From the NCBI GenBank assembly GCA_036936605.1, contig JAUPFV010000001.1, positions 246,510,925 through 246,574,924 on the forward strand: a stretch of 64,000 nucleotides of DNA, in the 5' to 3' direction. Position 1 is the first letter of the stretch, and the number at the start of each line of letters is the position of its first letter. A model generated the notes under the pieces. The model made no database searches, was not told the DNA's origin, and saw only the letters and a list, made by a program, of their open reading frames with translations. Below are positions 1 through 15,559 of this stretch, piece by piece. The translations under genes were made by a program, and so were the position numbers. Source of the DNA: Limnanthes douglasii subsp. nivea (Eukaryota; Streptophyta; Magnoliopsida; Brassicales; Limnanthaceae).

Positions 1-3000
1 ATGGAAGAGGCTCGACATAGATATGATTAATAGAAAATGGCATGCTACATTCAATGATACTCAGTTTCATCACATGGTTAAAACTTGTTTTGACCATGCT
101 CCCCTTTTAATTATTGTTAAAAAAGCTTTTAATCCTCAAACATTTACTAAGAAAACTTTCAAATATATTAACATGTGGTCTAACGATGATTCTATTATCA
201 GTATTGTTGAAAGCAATTAGAAGCAAATAATTTCAGGTTATCCTAATCAGGTATTCTAGTTCAAGTTGAGGAGGCTCAAAAACAGTTTGAAGGAATGGAA
301 TACCAACTGTTTTGGGAACATTTTCAATAACTTGAAGGAAACGGAGGACAATGCAAATAAAATGGAGGATTTACAGATAAGTAACTACAATAATAATGTC
401 AAAACTAACCTGGAGAAAGCCAATAGTCTGTATATCAAAACTTTGAGGATTGAAGCTGATTATTGGAAGCATACGTGTTATAATGATTGGCTGAAATATG
501 GAGATCGTAACTCTAAGCTTTATCATTATTTTGTGAATAAGAAGAGAAGAATGAGGAAGATTAAAAGTATTAAAGATGGGGATACTTGGTTGACTCATGA
601 AGATAGTATTGGTAGGTCAGCTGAGAACTTTTTCAAAGACATCCTTTCTTCTGAGTATTATAACAGCAAGGAGGAGGAGGTTTTTTTTATGAAGGATAAC
701 ATTTTTTATTCCATTCCTCATCTTGTGACCATGGAGGACAACAATTCTCTGATGAATTCAACAGCTGAAGAAGATATTTGGAATGTTATTTCCAATTTGA
801 ACATTGACAGTGCCGCCAGAATTGATGGGTTCAATCTGCCTTTTTATAAGTTCTGTTGGAACATTATTAAGAGGGATCTTTGCATTTCTCTTAATTCTTT
901 CATTCAGGGTCAGTACATTCCTAGAGGCATTTTTGCTACTTGTTTATTCTTGAATCCTAAGACTAATAATCATACCTCCCGGAATGAGTACAGGCCTATT
1001 GGCCTTTGTACTATGCTGAATAGAATTCTATCCAAGCGGATGAACACTAGGTTCTCTGTTCTTTTGCCCAAGATAATCACTAAATGCCAGGGGGCTTTGT
1101 TTTATGAAGATCTATTCACAATAACATCCTTGTGGCCAAAGAGATGATATATGACATTAATAAAAAGCCACAATAACGTCCTTGTGGCCAAAGAGATGAT
1201 ATATGACATTAATAAAAAGCCAAAAACTGGGAATACCTTGATTCAATTAGATATGCCGAAAGCGTTTGATAGAATGTCGTTTTCGTTTATCTCTAATGTT
1301 CTGACAAAGTTTGGTTTCTCTCCAGAGTTTGTTAATCTTATTGGCAGGTTGACAAGTGACATTAGCATCTCCTTAATAATTAATGGAGGTTCTTATGGCT
1401 TCTTCAGCACCAAGAGAGGCTTGAGACAGGGAGATCTCCTGTCTCCTAGCCATTTTATTATCGGGGAAGAAGCGTTTTTAAGAGGTCTTCAAAAGCTCTT
1501 TGAATCTAATAGAAAGATGAAATATAACACCAGATCAAATCTTTTAATTCTTTGTCTGGCCTTCGCAGACGATATTCTTATGTTTACTAACATTTTACAG
1601 GACTCTGTCAGCAATCTCAGTGACTTTCTAGACAAATATCAATTGGTTTCAGGTCAAACTATCAACAAACAAAAGACTAAGCTTATCTCATCTTCCTCTC
1701 TTCATCAAAGCAGAATCATTTTCCTTGAGTCCCAGACTGGTTATAAGATTGAAAATCTTCCCACAAACTATTTAGGAATCTCCTTAAACAACAACAACAA
1801 GGCCAACAATTTCAACAAGATTATTGATAAGATTAATGATAAGCTGGCTGATTGGGACTGCAAATACCTATCCTTTGGAGGTATACTGGTGCTGATATCT
1901 AATGTTTTAATGTCCTACCCTTTCTATTGGTTGCAGAATAGCACATTACCCAAAAGTATAATCAATAGGATTGAGAAAATTCTGAATAAATTTCTCTGGA
2001 GATCTAAGCTTATTGATGTAACTACTCACTAGGTTAGTTGGAAGTCTTTATGCGGACCTTTGGAGGAGGGAAGGCTGAATATCAGAAGTCTTTCTGATAT
2101 TCAGCTTACCTACTTCTTCAAACTCTGGTTTACTTTCAGAAACAATAAAACAATCTGGGCTAACATGATGCATTGTATTTATTCAAATAAAATCCATCCT
2201 CTCTATACTAACTTTAACAGGGTAGGCTCTCATACGTGGAGGAGGATAGGTAACATAAGGTAGGAAGCTGAGCAGAATATTAAGTGGGTCCTGCGGAAAG
2301 GAGAGATGGATTTATGGAGGGATAATTGGCATAACTACAATCCTATTGCTGAGAATCAGCCTGAGATCAATTACCTGGAAGCTAAAGTTAATTCATTCTA
2401 GAGAACGATGCCTGAGACACTGCCTCCTTAGCTTATTTCCTTTCATCTGCAAGATTGTGTATGATTCAGAACTTTAAACTGGGGTGATACAAAGAAGACA
2501 TCATGCTTTGGAAATGCTCAAATGATACAAAGTTTAACAATAAGAAGACTTGGAGTATGATCAGACACAAATCAAATTACTCAAGCCTTTTCAAGAATAT
2601 TTGGAGTAACATAATTCTCATGAAGTATTCTTTTCTTCTCTGGAAAATTATGATGAAGTACATTTGTATAGACTCTATTTTTCAAAGAAGACACTTACAG
2701 CTTGTATCTAAGTGTCAGTTTTGCAGAAACAGCGAGGACATTACCCATGTCTTTGTGAATTGCTCTCATGCTTGGTAGATATGGACTCATTACAGCAACA
2801 TCCTCAAGATAAGAGTGGAAAGATATATGGTCCTAACTCACAGCATCAAAAATTGGCAAGATTTTAGCAAGAGCAAGGCTCACATTACCCACTTAATCCC
2901 TGGTATAATCTGTTGGACCATCTGGTATAATCGAAACAACTCTAAATTCAATGAAATTATCAATAACACTACAACCTCTATCATTTACATAAATCGAATA

Positions 3001-3609
3001 ATTATCTCGTTAAATTCTACTATCTTAACTAGCAAGAACTGGTCTAATACTAAGCTTGCTAGCTTGCTTTTGGATTTCCCAGTTGTTAAGACAAAGCCTA
3101 ATTACATTACCTAGAAGGCTCCGATTGAAGGAAGGATTAAGCTTAATGTCGACGCCTCTGTTCTGAGGAATGCTGAGTCTAGTGAGGCTGGTATTTTTCG
3201 AAATCACCGGGGTGAGGTTATTCAGTGCTTTGGGAACACTTATGGGAAGCTCTCGCCTTTATTAGCTGAGTGTCGTGTGTTTCTCGATGTTTTGCTAATT
3301 TGCAAGCGCAATCATTGGACCAATGTAGACATCGAATCGGATTTTTTTAGACTCTTATTACTCTGCTTGCAACCGATATCTCTCTTTGGTACCTCAATCT
3401 GATCCTGAAGATCTGTCGTCACTCCTTAGCTTCTTCAATGGTGATTAAGCACATCTCCAGAGTCCAAAACCAAGCCGCTGATTGGCTTACGAAATAGACT
3501 CTGAGATGTAAGGAGAATTCTTTCTTCAATCCTTTCAGTCTCCTTTCCCATCTTCAAGCAATCATTTTGTTAGAAAGCTTAGGAATTGGCTACTTCTCTC
3601 AATCTTGTT
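1..3609 (+). pseudogene. LINE ORF2 remnant (endonuclease end, RT, RNase H)
   Basis: In the intact family ORF2 encodes the endonuclease that nicks target DNA and the reverse transcriptase that copies the element RNA. Here it is broken into many frames. The endonuclease end lies at 1-220. RT lies at 266-1147 and 1151-2032 and still has LRQGDLLSP and the catalytic FADD (about 1561-1572). The zinc-binding region is at 2503-2778 (CQFC, then HVFVNC). RNase H remnants run from about 3115 to 3600. At least five in-frame stops or frameshifts are visible, including a 52 bp tandem duplication inside RT. The element cannot make a working protein. Confidence 0.9.
1117..1220. repeat. 52 bp tandem duplication inside LINE RT
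   Basis: Two adjacent copies, 1117-1168 and 1169-1220, differ at one clear position (CACAATAACATCC against CACAATAACGTCC). Fifty-two is not a multiple of three, so the duplication shifts the RT frame. The upstream reading frame terminates within it at 1147. Confidence 0.9.
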
Positions 3610-3906
3610 AGGTTTGTCTTTCTTCTGTTTTTCTCTTTCCTTTTTTTTTTTACAGAAATGGAGGAGCTCTTGGATTATGGAGTTTGAAGACTTTGAAGCT
3701 TGGTCAGAAAAATCAACGAGGTAGCTGATGTTTTGTTCTTCGTGATATTGCATAATTTAGTTTATGTTCTAAATTTTGTATTTTGTAAGAAGAGGGAATA
3801 TTTGGCGCCTTGTCAATTTTCCAATTCTTTTGGCTATACTGTATCTTAAATTTTTGTAAACTCTTTATTGAGTCCTTATAATAAATGTTATCTTGATTAA
3901 AAAAAA

Positions 3907-4441
3907 GAGTCAATACTGAAAAAATAGTCGAAATTATTTGGTACAGAGCTTTTTTTTTGTTTTTCCTGTCTTTTTTATTGATAGTGGACCTTATTTTTCT
4001 TTTTATGCGACTCAACATAATTATTTCGGTTATTTTTTTACAATCCGCTAACATTTTTTTGACATATATAAAAGTATGCATGGAGTAAAAGCATGTCAAA
4101 GAGGACAATCTCGTATTGAAAGTTGATATACATTTGCAGAATTACGAGAACCATACCTCAACGGGAATACTACGACAAGTTTAATTTAGGGTTCTAAACC
4201 CAGAATAAGAAATCAAACACGGATACTTATCCATTTATCTGCAAAGTTCACAACTTTTCAATTATAACTACACTTGGTTCCTGCACAAAGCAATAGCGGT
4301 AGAGATATAAACTTTGAATTACATGACAAATATACAAAAATACTGTGCAAAGAACTAACATTTAATCGACACACAGTTATAAGAAGCACATCAATGTAAT
4401 CCCCAACATCCATTTTTCAGCATTTAAGTTTTGTTGCAGGT
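3907..4441. other. CDPK 3' flank and 3' UTR
   Basis: AT-rich spacer between the LINE tail and the CDPK stop codon. The part next to 4442 should hold the CDPK 3' UTR on the minus strand. I see no canonical AATAAA signal in good position and no other gene. Open frames on the minus strand here have no recognisable motif. Confidence 0.5.
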
Positions 4442-8082
<3,641 letters not shown>

Positions 8083-8300
8083 CTGGAATGAAAGGCAAAA
8101 GGTGGAGTTAGCGGTGGTTCGAGTGGTGGTGGTGGTGCTCCAGTGGACGGTCAGCTAATCAAAGTAGAGAGAGAAAGTTAAGGAGAGAGAAAACGCGGGG
8201 TCAGTTGAGGAAAAGTTGGGGTGTTTGAAATTTTCATTCCGGTTATGTTCTAACAACTAATTTATAAACTATTTTTTATTTTCTGAAAATATATATAAAA
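8083..8300 (-). promoter_or_regulatory. CDPK 5' UTR and probable core promoter
   Basis: On the minus strand the stretch upstream of the ATG at 8082 is pyrimidine-rich (CTCTCTCC and CTTTCTCTCTCTAC around 8160-8200), typical of plant leaders. A TATATA-containing stretch at 8288-8299 could be the TATA box about 210 bases upstream of the ATG. Inferred from composition only. Confidence 0.35.
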
Positions 8301-8570
8301 TGAATTTATGGCATGAGTGTGAAAGCTACTAAAACATTTTATCTTTATCCACCAAAAATGTGTAATTTGCTGATTTTATCCTTTTATCTTATGTTCTTAT
8401 TTGTTATAGTCACTTATTAAATTCAATTGTCTATATTCTATTCCAATAAACGTGAGCTTTTTCCATTTATTTTCAGTCTCCTATAAATAAAATCTACCAA
8501 AACTTCGTATTATATGATTTATACACTACTAAAATTATATTATTATCTTATTATTCTATCCACGTTGAGA

Positions 8571-8694
8571 ATAAAAAAAATTACAATTCATCATACATAT
8601 TATTGTTTTTCTTATTTGAACTTTTCATTTTATAAAAAAAATTACAATTCATCATACATATTATTGTTTTTCTTATTTGAACTTTTCATTTTAT
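8571..8694. repeat. Perfect 61 bp tandem duplication
   Basis: A 61 bp AT-rich unit containing ATTACAATTCATCATACAT is present twice in a row with no mismatch that I can see. It creates a repetitive open frame at 8514-8696 that is not a credible gene. It lies about 0.5 kb upstream of the CDPK start. Confidence 0.9.
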
Positions 8695-8820
8695 AAACGA
8701 ATGAGTTGTTAATTTTTCTTCAAAGTCTAAAAAAGTTTCAAAATAATTATCAAACAACAAAAAAAACTCGATTTCTTTAATTTCATAAATTTTTTGTTAA
8801 TTTTTTTTATTAAATCAAAA

Positions 8821-8841
8821 TATATATATATATATATATAT
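8821..8841. repeat. (TA)n microsatellite
   Basis: About ten TA units in the AT-rich spacer between the CDPK promoter and the LINE at 9033. The rest of 8301-9017 shows no gene. Confidence 0.9.
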
Positions 8842-9017
8842 GAAATATTCATTTAAATTTTTTGGCTATTCACAATTATAAATGGTGTAAATTATATTTT
8901 GTATATTATATCCTTTAAAAACATAATCTACCAATAATCATTTAATATGAGATTTATTTATTAAAAGTCATTCAAAGTTTGAAAAAATACGAAAAATACA
9001 TGTCATGTGATAAATAA

Positions 9018-9032
9018 GCATTTACAAATAAT
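9018..9032. repeat. Left target-site duplication of LINE 9033-14835
   Basis: GCATTTACAAATAAT at 9018-9032 recurs exactly at 14836-14850 directly after the A-run. It could be two bases longer on the left, where the match is ambiguous with poly(A). Confidence 0.93.
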
Positions 9033-9131
9033 CAAAATGAGTTCTTCAAGAAAACTCTGTTCTCCAAGAACAGAGCCTAAAATTTTCTGATTTCTGATTC
9101 TTCTTTGTGGTTCATCTCTTTGCTTGGGAGA

Positions 9132-10609
9132 ATGAGTAGCAATTTCAATATCATTTCGCGGGATGATTTTCCTACACTTAGGAATTCGACGGAAACAATC
9201 TCAGGTGAAAATTTTGCCAAGAACAGAGGAATAGATTTTGAGGTGAAGGCTCCTGAATGTAACGTTATTTCAAATCCTGTTTTTGAGGAAGTAATTAAAG
9301 AAAAGGCTCCTGATAATTCATTAAATCATAAAGGTTCGTATGCTGATTTATTGAAGCCAAGTGAAACAGAGTTTGTTCACTCCAGTGTTTCTGTTTCCCG
9401 TAACAGTGAATTTCCAGTAATTACTTTCAATGTTGAAGATAAAGATCGGTTGTTAAAGATCTCCAAGCACACTTTAGTGGCTAAATTTGCGGCTGGGAAA
9501 CCTTCAATGGAAAGCCTGAGGAAATTCTATCAAAATTTAACTTCAAAGGCAGTTTTAGTCTTTCAGTCTGGGATTTCAGACATGTTTTCGTTGAATTTAC
9601 GGATTTAGAGGACTTAAAGCGGCTGTGGTCAAAGAATGTATGGGTCTTGGGAGATAAAACGATGAGGCTGTTAAAATGGACTCCAGGATTCGATCCAAAT
9701 CTTGAGTGTCCATTTACGCCGGTTTGGGTTTCCCTTCCAAACTTGCCGGAGTTCGTGTTTAATAGGTCTACTATTTTGGAGATAACAAAGATTCTGGGTA
9801 CTCCTTTGAAGGTCTGGGTGCCTTCTATCAATAGGGCTCATCGGAATTGTTGTAGATTTTAGGTTGAAATTGATGTTTCGAAACCATTAGTTCATAAGAT
9901 TCAGGTTAGGTTTGGTGAATCTGAGAGTTATTGGCTTCATCTTGTGTATGATAAAGTTCCTGTTTATTGTAATCATTGTGCACACATTGGACATCATGTT
10001 GATAAATGTAAGAAAATGTTGTTGGCTCTAGGAAAAGATTCTGGGAACATTGTGCATGTGAAGGATGACTCAGAAGTTCATGATCAAGTTTCTTGTTCTT
10101 TTATTCAAAATCAGAAGACTCGTAATGGTAATGGTAATCTTCAGGATATAAGTATTTCTTGTGATCAACCGCTTCAGGATCTTCCTGAGAAGAGTGATGT
10201 GCCTGGTAGGTTCTTGAAGTCTATTGTTGTTAATAAAGTGGCTTCTGTTTTAGATCAAGATGTTCAAAATGTTGTTGAGCCTGGTAATCATAGTTCTAAG
10301 ATTCAAGAAGTTGATTCTATTCAACATGTTGTTAAGATTGTAAATGAAGATTCTACTGACTTAATTAATGAAGATGAGTTGATAGATGCCTTGAAAACTT
10401 CGGAAAGGAAATATATGTTTGAATCCCTTAGTGAAGAAATACATGGCTCTCCGATTCATGATGGAAGCCTTGAGTGTTCTCCTGTGAAGGGAAGTTTAAT
10501 AGAAGTTAAACAGAAAAGGCAGGAACCTAAAAAGTCTAAAAACGTTATGAATGTTTGGAATACGAAAGGTCCTGTTTCTTCTAAGATTTTGAAGCTGAAT
10601 TTCTTCTAA
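9132..10609 (+). pseudogene. LINE ORF1 (DUF4283-like plus zinc knuckle), broken
   Basis: ORF1 proteins of plant L1 elements bind the element RNA. The likely start is the ATG at 9132 (MSSNFNIISRDDFPTL), which matches the start of the minus-strand LINE ORF1 (MSFDILGNDFPPL). A DUF4283-like region spans about 9470-9930. A CX2CX4HX4C knuckle (CNHCAHIGHHVDKC) lies at about 9968-10009. A frameshift near 9550 and an in-frame TAG at about 9860 (probably a former CAG) break the frame. The acidic tail ends at a TAA at 10607-10609. Confidence 0.88.
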
Positions 10610-10612
10610 TAC

Positions 10613-13600
10613 ATGACTATTTCGATTTTAAATTGGAATGCAAGAGGGATTGCAAATAAAGAAACTATTCAAAGATTGAAATCTATGGTTATTTTGTGAA
10701 AAGTCAGTTTTGTAGCCGTTCAGGAGCCGTTTGTAAAGTCATAAAAGATGGATTGGTTAGCCAATAAGCTGAAGTTGACTGTTGTTGCTGTAATCTGAGT
10801 AATAAGATTTGGGTTTTCTGGCATCAGGACTATAAGGTTGATATGATGTTTGATAATGAGCAGTTATTACACCTTAAAGTTGCTCATCCATCTATGAATA
10901 AAGCCTTTTATGTGTCTGTTATTTATGCTAAGTTCAAGACTGATCAGAGGTCTGTACTTTGGGATGAAATTAGAGCTCTGAATGTGTCTTCTCATGAATG
11001 GATCTTGTTTGGTGATTTCAACATTATAGCTAGCATTCAGGAGCAGGTTGCTTGTTCAACTATTAATCAGAAAGGTATGGATGAGTTTAATGGTTGTATA
11101 ATGGATTGTAACTTGATGGATGCTGGTTTTACAGGTTGTCCTTTTACATGGTCTAATGGTCATAAATGGAGGAGGTTGGACCGTGTGTTGTATAATTCTG
11201 CCTGGTTAGATTACTTTGACTGCACTTATGTCTCACATATGGCTAGAAGTTGTTCGGATCATTGTCCTATTGTTATTAAAGTAGCTTCTAATCTTGAAAG
11301 AACGAAATCATCTTTTAAATTTCTGAACATATGGGCATCTCATCCTCAATTCTTACAGAAGGTCGAGGACAGTTGGGATGGAAATGCTACTGCTAAGGTT
11401 AGTAATCCAATTATGGCTTTTTGGCTTAAGCAGCATCGTTTGAAGTCTGAATTGAAGGTTTGGAACAAGAGTGTTTTTGGTAATATCTTTGATGCCATTA
11501 AGCAGTCTGAGGAGAGTATCATCAGTAAAGAAACTTTGCTTCTCAATGAGTTTAATGAGGCTAATAAGTTGTCTTTGGATAAGGCTAGACAACAGCATTT
11601 GCTATTGCTTGATAGAGAGGAGTTGTATTGGAAACAGAAGGCCCATACTTCTTGGTTGAAGGATTCAGATAGAAACACAGCTGCATATCACAGTTTTGTG
11701 AAGAAAAGGGTTAAGAAGAATAGAATTGATAGAATAAAGAATGGTGATAATTGGCTGAGTGGAAAGAAGGAGATTGGTGAATCTGCTGTAGAATTTTTTA
11801 AAGATCTTCTTTCTCCAAATACTAGTGTTGTGTTTGAGGAGGACTTGTGGAATGTTATTCCTTCTCTTGTAACTGATGAGGACAATAATGAATTGGCTAG
11901 CATTCCTGATGATGATGAGATTTATGGGGTGGTTAAGGGTTTAAAATCAGAGTCTGCTTTTGGGCCTGATGGATTTAATGCTGAGTTTTACAAGATTTGT
12001 TGGAGTATTGTGGGGAGTGATCTTTGCAAAGCTGTCAAGGGGTTCTTTTATGGCTATAGGCTTCCTAAAGGGGTGAAGGCTACTGTAATCTGTTTGATCC
12101 CTAAGCTTGAAAATCCTAACAAGTGGAAGGACTTTCGACCGATCAGTCTAACCACTGTGTTCTCTAGGATTTTGGGGAAGCTTATCAATAATAGGCTGGC
12201 TAAGCTTCTGCCTAAGCTGGTTTCTGAAGAACAGGGAGGGTTTGTTAAGGGAAGAAATATTCAGGAATCGATTCTTCTTGTTCAGGAATTATGTTATGAT
12301 ATTAATGGCAGTAAGAGAAATGGTAATGTTATAGTTAAGATTGATATGACTAAAGCATTTGACAAGCTTAATCATAGCTTTCTTCTCTATGTTCTTAAGG
12401 CTTTTGGTTTTAATACTTCAGTTATTGGCCTGATTCATAGTTGTATTAAAGATGTGTTCTCTTCTGTTCTGGTTAATGGAGAGGTAACTGGTTTCTTTCC
12501 AAATACTCAAGGGCTTAGACAAGGGGATCCACTCTCCCTTAGTCTTTTTATTTTGGCTGAGGAGTACCTTATTAGGAGTATAAAGCTTAAGGCCAGTGAG
12601 TATCCTATGGTTAGATATAAAACAAGGAGTGAGATGAATATTGCTTGTTTAGCCTTTGCTGATGACTTCATGGTATTTACTACAGTTAATGCTACTGCAA
12701 TGAGTGCTATCAAAGACATCCTGGATCATTACCAGTCTGTCTCTGGTCAACAAATTAACAATGCTAAATCTAAGCTAATTGTTTCTAGTAAGATTGGCTC
12801 TCAGCAAATCAGGTTTATTGAAGATATGTGGAAGATTAAACATACGTGTTTACCTTTCAATTATCAAGGAACTACAATTTCAAATAATACAAGAGTTGCT
12901 AATTTTGAGTCTTTTGCTGGTCGATTGATGTTGATTCAGTCAGTTCTGATGGTTTTCCCCATTTATTATCTGCAGCATACTTATTTACCAGCTGGTGTCA
13001 TCAACAGGTTGGAGGTCATCTTTAATAAATTCCTGTGGGGCAGCAAAGATGACAAAATAAGCATCAGTTGGACTAGATGGAGAAGGCTTTGTAAGCCCTT
13101 TAAAGAAGGTGGGCTTAATGTCAATAGTCTGAAAGATATGCAACATGTTTATGCAATGAAGAATTGGTTTAACTTCAGGAAACAGAACTCCCTTTGGGCC
13201 AGGTTTATGCTGACTATTTATTGTAGAAATGACATTCATCCTGTTCTGGCCATATCTCCACAAAGAAGATCTAAAACATGGGCTTGTATTATGAATGTTA
13301 GAGAAGAGGCTGAGGATTTTATGTTTTGGTTACCTGGTCAGGGTCATTTAAGTTTCTGGTATGATAGGTGGTGCTCTGATAGGCCATTTATTAAAGTTAT
13401 AAGCAATAATGACAGAAGAACGTTATGGGGTAGTGTTAATGACCAGGTTAGTGACTTTTGGTTGAATGGTTCGTGGGATTTGGAAAGGCTTTGAACTTTG
13501 GTTACTTCTACTGACATTGCCAGGATTAAAGAGGTTACCTTGTCTAATAACAAAGATGCTATGCTCTGGTCCTTATCTCAGAATGGTAGTTTCAGTACTA

Positions 13601-14680
13601 AAGATACTTTGAATTGTATCAGATCTAGGGGCAATGTCTCTAGGCTATATGGTAAGCCTTGGAATGCAGTAACTCCTAAAAAGTGTTCTTTTCTACTATG
13701 GAGGGTGCTTCATAACTGGGTTCCAACAGATGATGTTATGCAGTCTAAAAATATTCAGCTGGTCTCAAAATGTGCTAATTGTAATAGCATTGAATCTACT
13801 CACCATGCCTTGGTTCAATGTCAGCAGGCCTGGGCTGTTTGGAGGCATTTCAGTGACATCTTCAGGGTTCAAGTACAATCCTTCATGACTATCTCCCATG
13901 TTATAATGAAATGGTATTGGGCTGCTCAGAAGGATTGTGATATCTTCACGATTTTACCTGCAATCATAACATGGTGCATCTGGTCAGCAAGGAACAAAAA
14001 GAAAATGCAGGATGAAAATACTAGTTCTACTACTATCATCAATCATATTTTGTATATTCTATCTGGTATTGATCGAAACAAAACGTTGAATAGAAAGCAT
14101 TGGGGCAGATTTGGTCGTGAAGCTTTGAGTTTAGGTTGTGTTAATCATGTTAATGCTGGGTTTAAAGCTTTACATTTGAAGTGGAAGAACCCTAAACAGG
14201 GGAGATACAAAATCAATGTCAATGGGGCGTGTACCTTCTCTGGTGAATCTGCTGGTGGCGTTTTGGTTCGAGACAGTAATGGTGCTATCTTGGTTGGTGT
14301 GGGTTGTTTATTTGGTAAAAGCTCGCCTTTAATCGCTGAATGTAGGGATTTGTTTAAGGGGCTGAAGTTATGCAACAGGATGCGGTTGAGATATGGTGAC
14401 ATCGAGATTGATTCTTCGATCTTGGTTAACTTGCTGCTTTTTGGTAATTCTCCTTGGTATTTAGTTCTGATGTTGAGGTGTTGCAGAAAACTTCTTCGAT
14501 CAGAAATGATGGTGAATCAAATTTTTCGAGAGCAGAACTTGGGGGCGGACTAGATTGCAAAGGAAGTTCTTAAGAGGAATTCGGGTATGGAGTTTGATGG
14601 GAACAATGCTCCTTCGAAGTTAAAAGCAATCGTTTTCTTGGAGAGCATCAATCTTGGATATTTGAGATTAAGGAATTAGG
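10613..14680 (+). pseudogene. LINE ORF2 (endonuclease, RT, RNase H), broken
   Basis: The start ATG at 10613 lies three bases after the ORF1 stop (MTISILNWNARG). Stops and a frameshift fall before 10843, in the first endonuclease motifs. From 10843 to 13494 the frame is open for 883 residues and contains GDFN, TWSN and CSDHCPI of the endonuclease, then RT with LRQGDPLS and FADD (about 12654-12665). A TGA at 13492-13494 is followed in the same frame by the zinc-binding region (CANC, HHALVQC) and RNase H (NVNGA, AECRDL). A TAG at 14551-14553 replaces the expected Trp of ADWIAK. Without these breaks the protein would be about 1,350 residues. Confidence 0.9.
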
Positions 14681-14835
14681 GTTGGATTGGGGCTGATTTT
14701 GGTGTCTGGAGGTTGAAGATGATGATTTTGGTTTCGCGCTAAAACCCTTTGGTTGTGTTTAATTTTGTGTAAAATTTCCTTATAAGGCTTGTATTCCTTC
14801 TTTAATTCAATATAAGCCCTTTTGATAAAAAAAAA

Positions 14836-14850
14836 GCATTTACAAATAAT
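14836..14850. repeat. Right target-site duplication of LINE 9033-14835
   Basis: GCATTTACAAATAAT, identical to 9018-9032, directly after the A-run. Confidence 0.93.
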
Positions 14851-14945
14851 TATTTAGTAGTTTCGTAAAAAAATCTTATTTTTGTTCACTTTTAAATGTT
14901 ATATCTTTAAGATCATAGCTCGAAAAAACAAATATAAAAATATGA

Positions 14946-15365
14946 TTGGTTTTGTTTTTTAAGTCAAACAAAACTAGATCCGATATTTTTGAAATTTTTT
15001 TAGTCGAATAATTACGTGTAATTTTGTTGCGAAGTAAGTCTCGAAAAAATAATTATATTCTAGTTGCAAAATTATGTGTAATTTGGTTGGAAAAAAATAA
15101 TTGTGTTTCAGTTACATAATTACATGCAGTTGTGTTGCGTAAAAGAAAACAATAGTTGCGTAAATAAGACTTTAGTTACGAAATTAGTCTAGAAAAAAGA
15201 ACATTTGTGTTATAGTTGCAAAATTATGTGTAATTTGGCTGTAAAAAACAATGGTGATCCAGTTACGAAATTACATGTAATTGGGTTGCGAATATAAGAA
15301 TAAATAAATAAATCTAAAAAAATATCACTTATGAATTTTGTTTTGTTTATCTTTAAAAAATATAG
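14946..15365. mobile_element. MITE-like element, copy 1
   Basis: About 420 bp with imperfect terminal inverted repeats of about 45 bp. The left end has CAAACAAAACTAGATC then GATATTTTTGAA. The right end, read backwards, has AAACAAAACAAAATTC then AGTGATATTT. No coding capacity. The interior repeats a motif like AGTTGCAAAATTATGTGTAA with GTTGCG several times. A second copy in opposite orientation lies at 22977-23756 and a deleted one at 30986-31094. The superfamily is not assigned and no clear target-site duplication was found. Confidence 0.7.
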
Positions 15366-15559
15366 ATATATGTATTTTTGAAAAAACAATTGACCCTCTG
15401 GTTTGAAAAATATAAAAATTTAACATTAATAACTAATTGTTTAAGTTGTGGTTGTTTATCTATTCATAGGTATTTTTGAAAGCTTTTAAACTTCGAAATC
15501 CAAGTGGTTATGAGTAATTTGGATTTTTACTAGGTGGTTATTGGTAGCTCTCCTTTAAA

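Larger units (their letters stand above)
1..3906 (+). mobile_element. L1-type LINE, 3' part, broken
   Basis: Non-LTR retrotransposon that runs off the left edge of the window. Reading left to right it shows the end of the endonuclease (SDH-like CFDHAPLL motif near 95-110), reverse transcriptase, the Cys/His zinc-binding RVT region and an RNase H remnant. It ends in a short A-run at about 3898-3906. The 3' tail (ATAAATGTTATCTTGATT then A-run) resembles the tails of the LINEs ending at 14835 and 34678, so they are probably one family. The 5' end is outside the window, so its target-site duplication cannot be tested. It is convergent with the CDPK gene and ends about 535 bases beyond that gene's stop codon. 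Confidence 0.9.
9033..14835 (+). mobile_element. Full-length L1-type LINE, mutated
   Basis: About 5.8 kb, bounded by an exact 15 bp target-site duplication and ending in an A-run of nine after TTTTGAT. Order: short 5' UTR, ORF1 (nucleic-acid-binding protein with zinc knuckle), ORF2 (endonuclease, RT, zinc-binding region, RNase H), 3' UTR. It is full length because both the 5' UTR and the tail are present. Several stops and frameshifts make it inactive. It lies head to head with the CDPK gene. Confidence 0.95.

Noticed and set aside
371..598. Minus-strand open frame opposite LINE RT
   Set aside because: Shadow of the LINE coding strand. Plus-strand motifs are clearly those of ORF2.
3713..4108. 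131-residue minus-strand frame downstream of the CDPK gene
   Set aside because: Low-complexity Lys, Ile and Ser content from AT-rich DNA, partly over the LINE tail; no motif.
8514..8696. Repetitive plus-strand open frame
   Set aside because: Created by the 61 bp tandem duplication; AT-rich and without motifs.
11346..11903. Several minus-strand frames within the LINE at 9033
   Set aside because: Shadows of ORF2, which has known domains on the plus strand.
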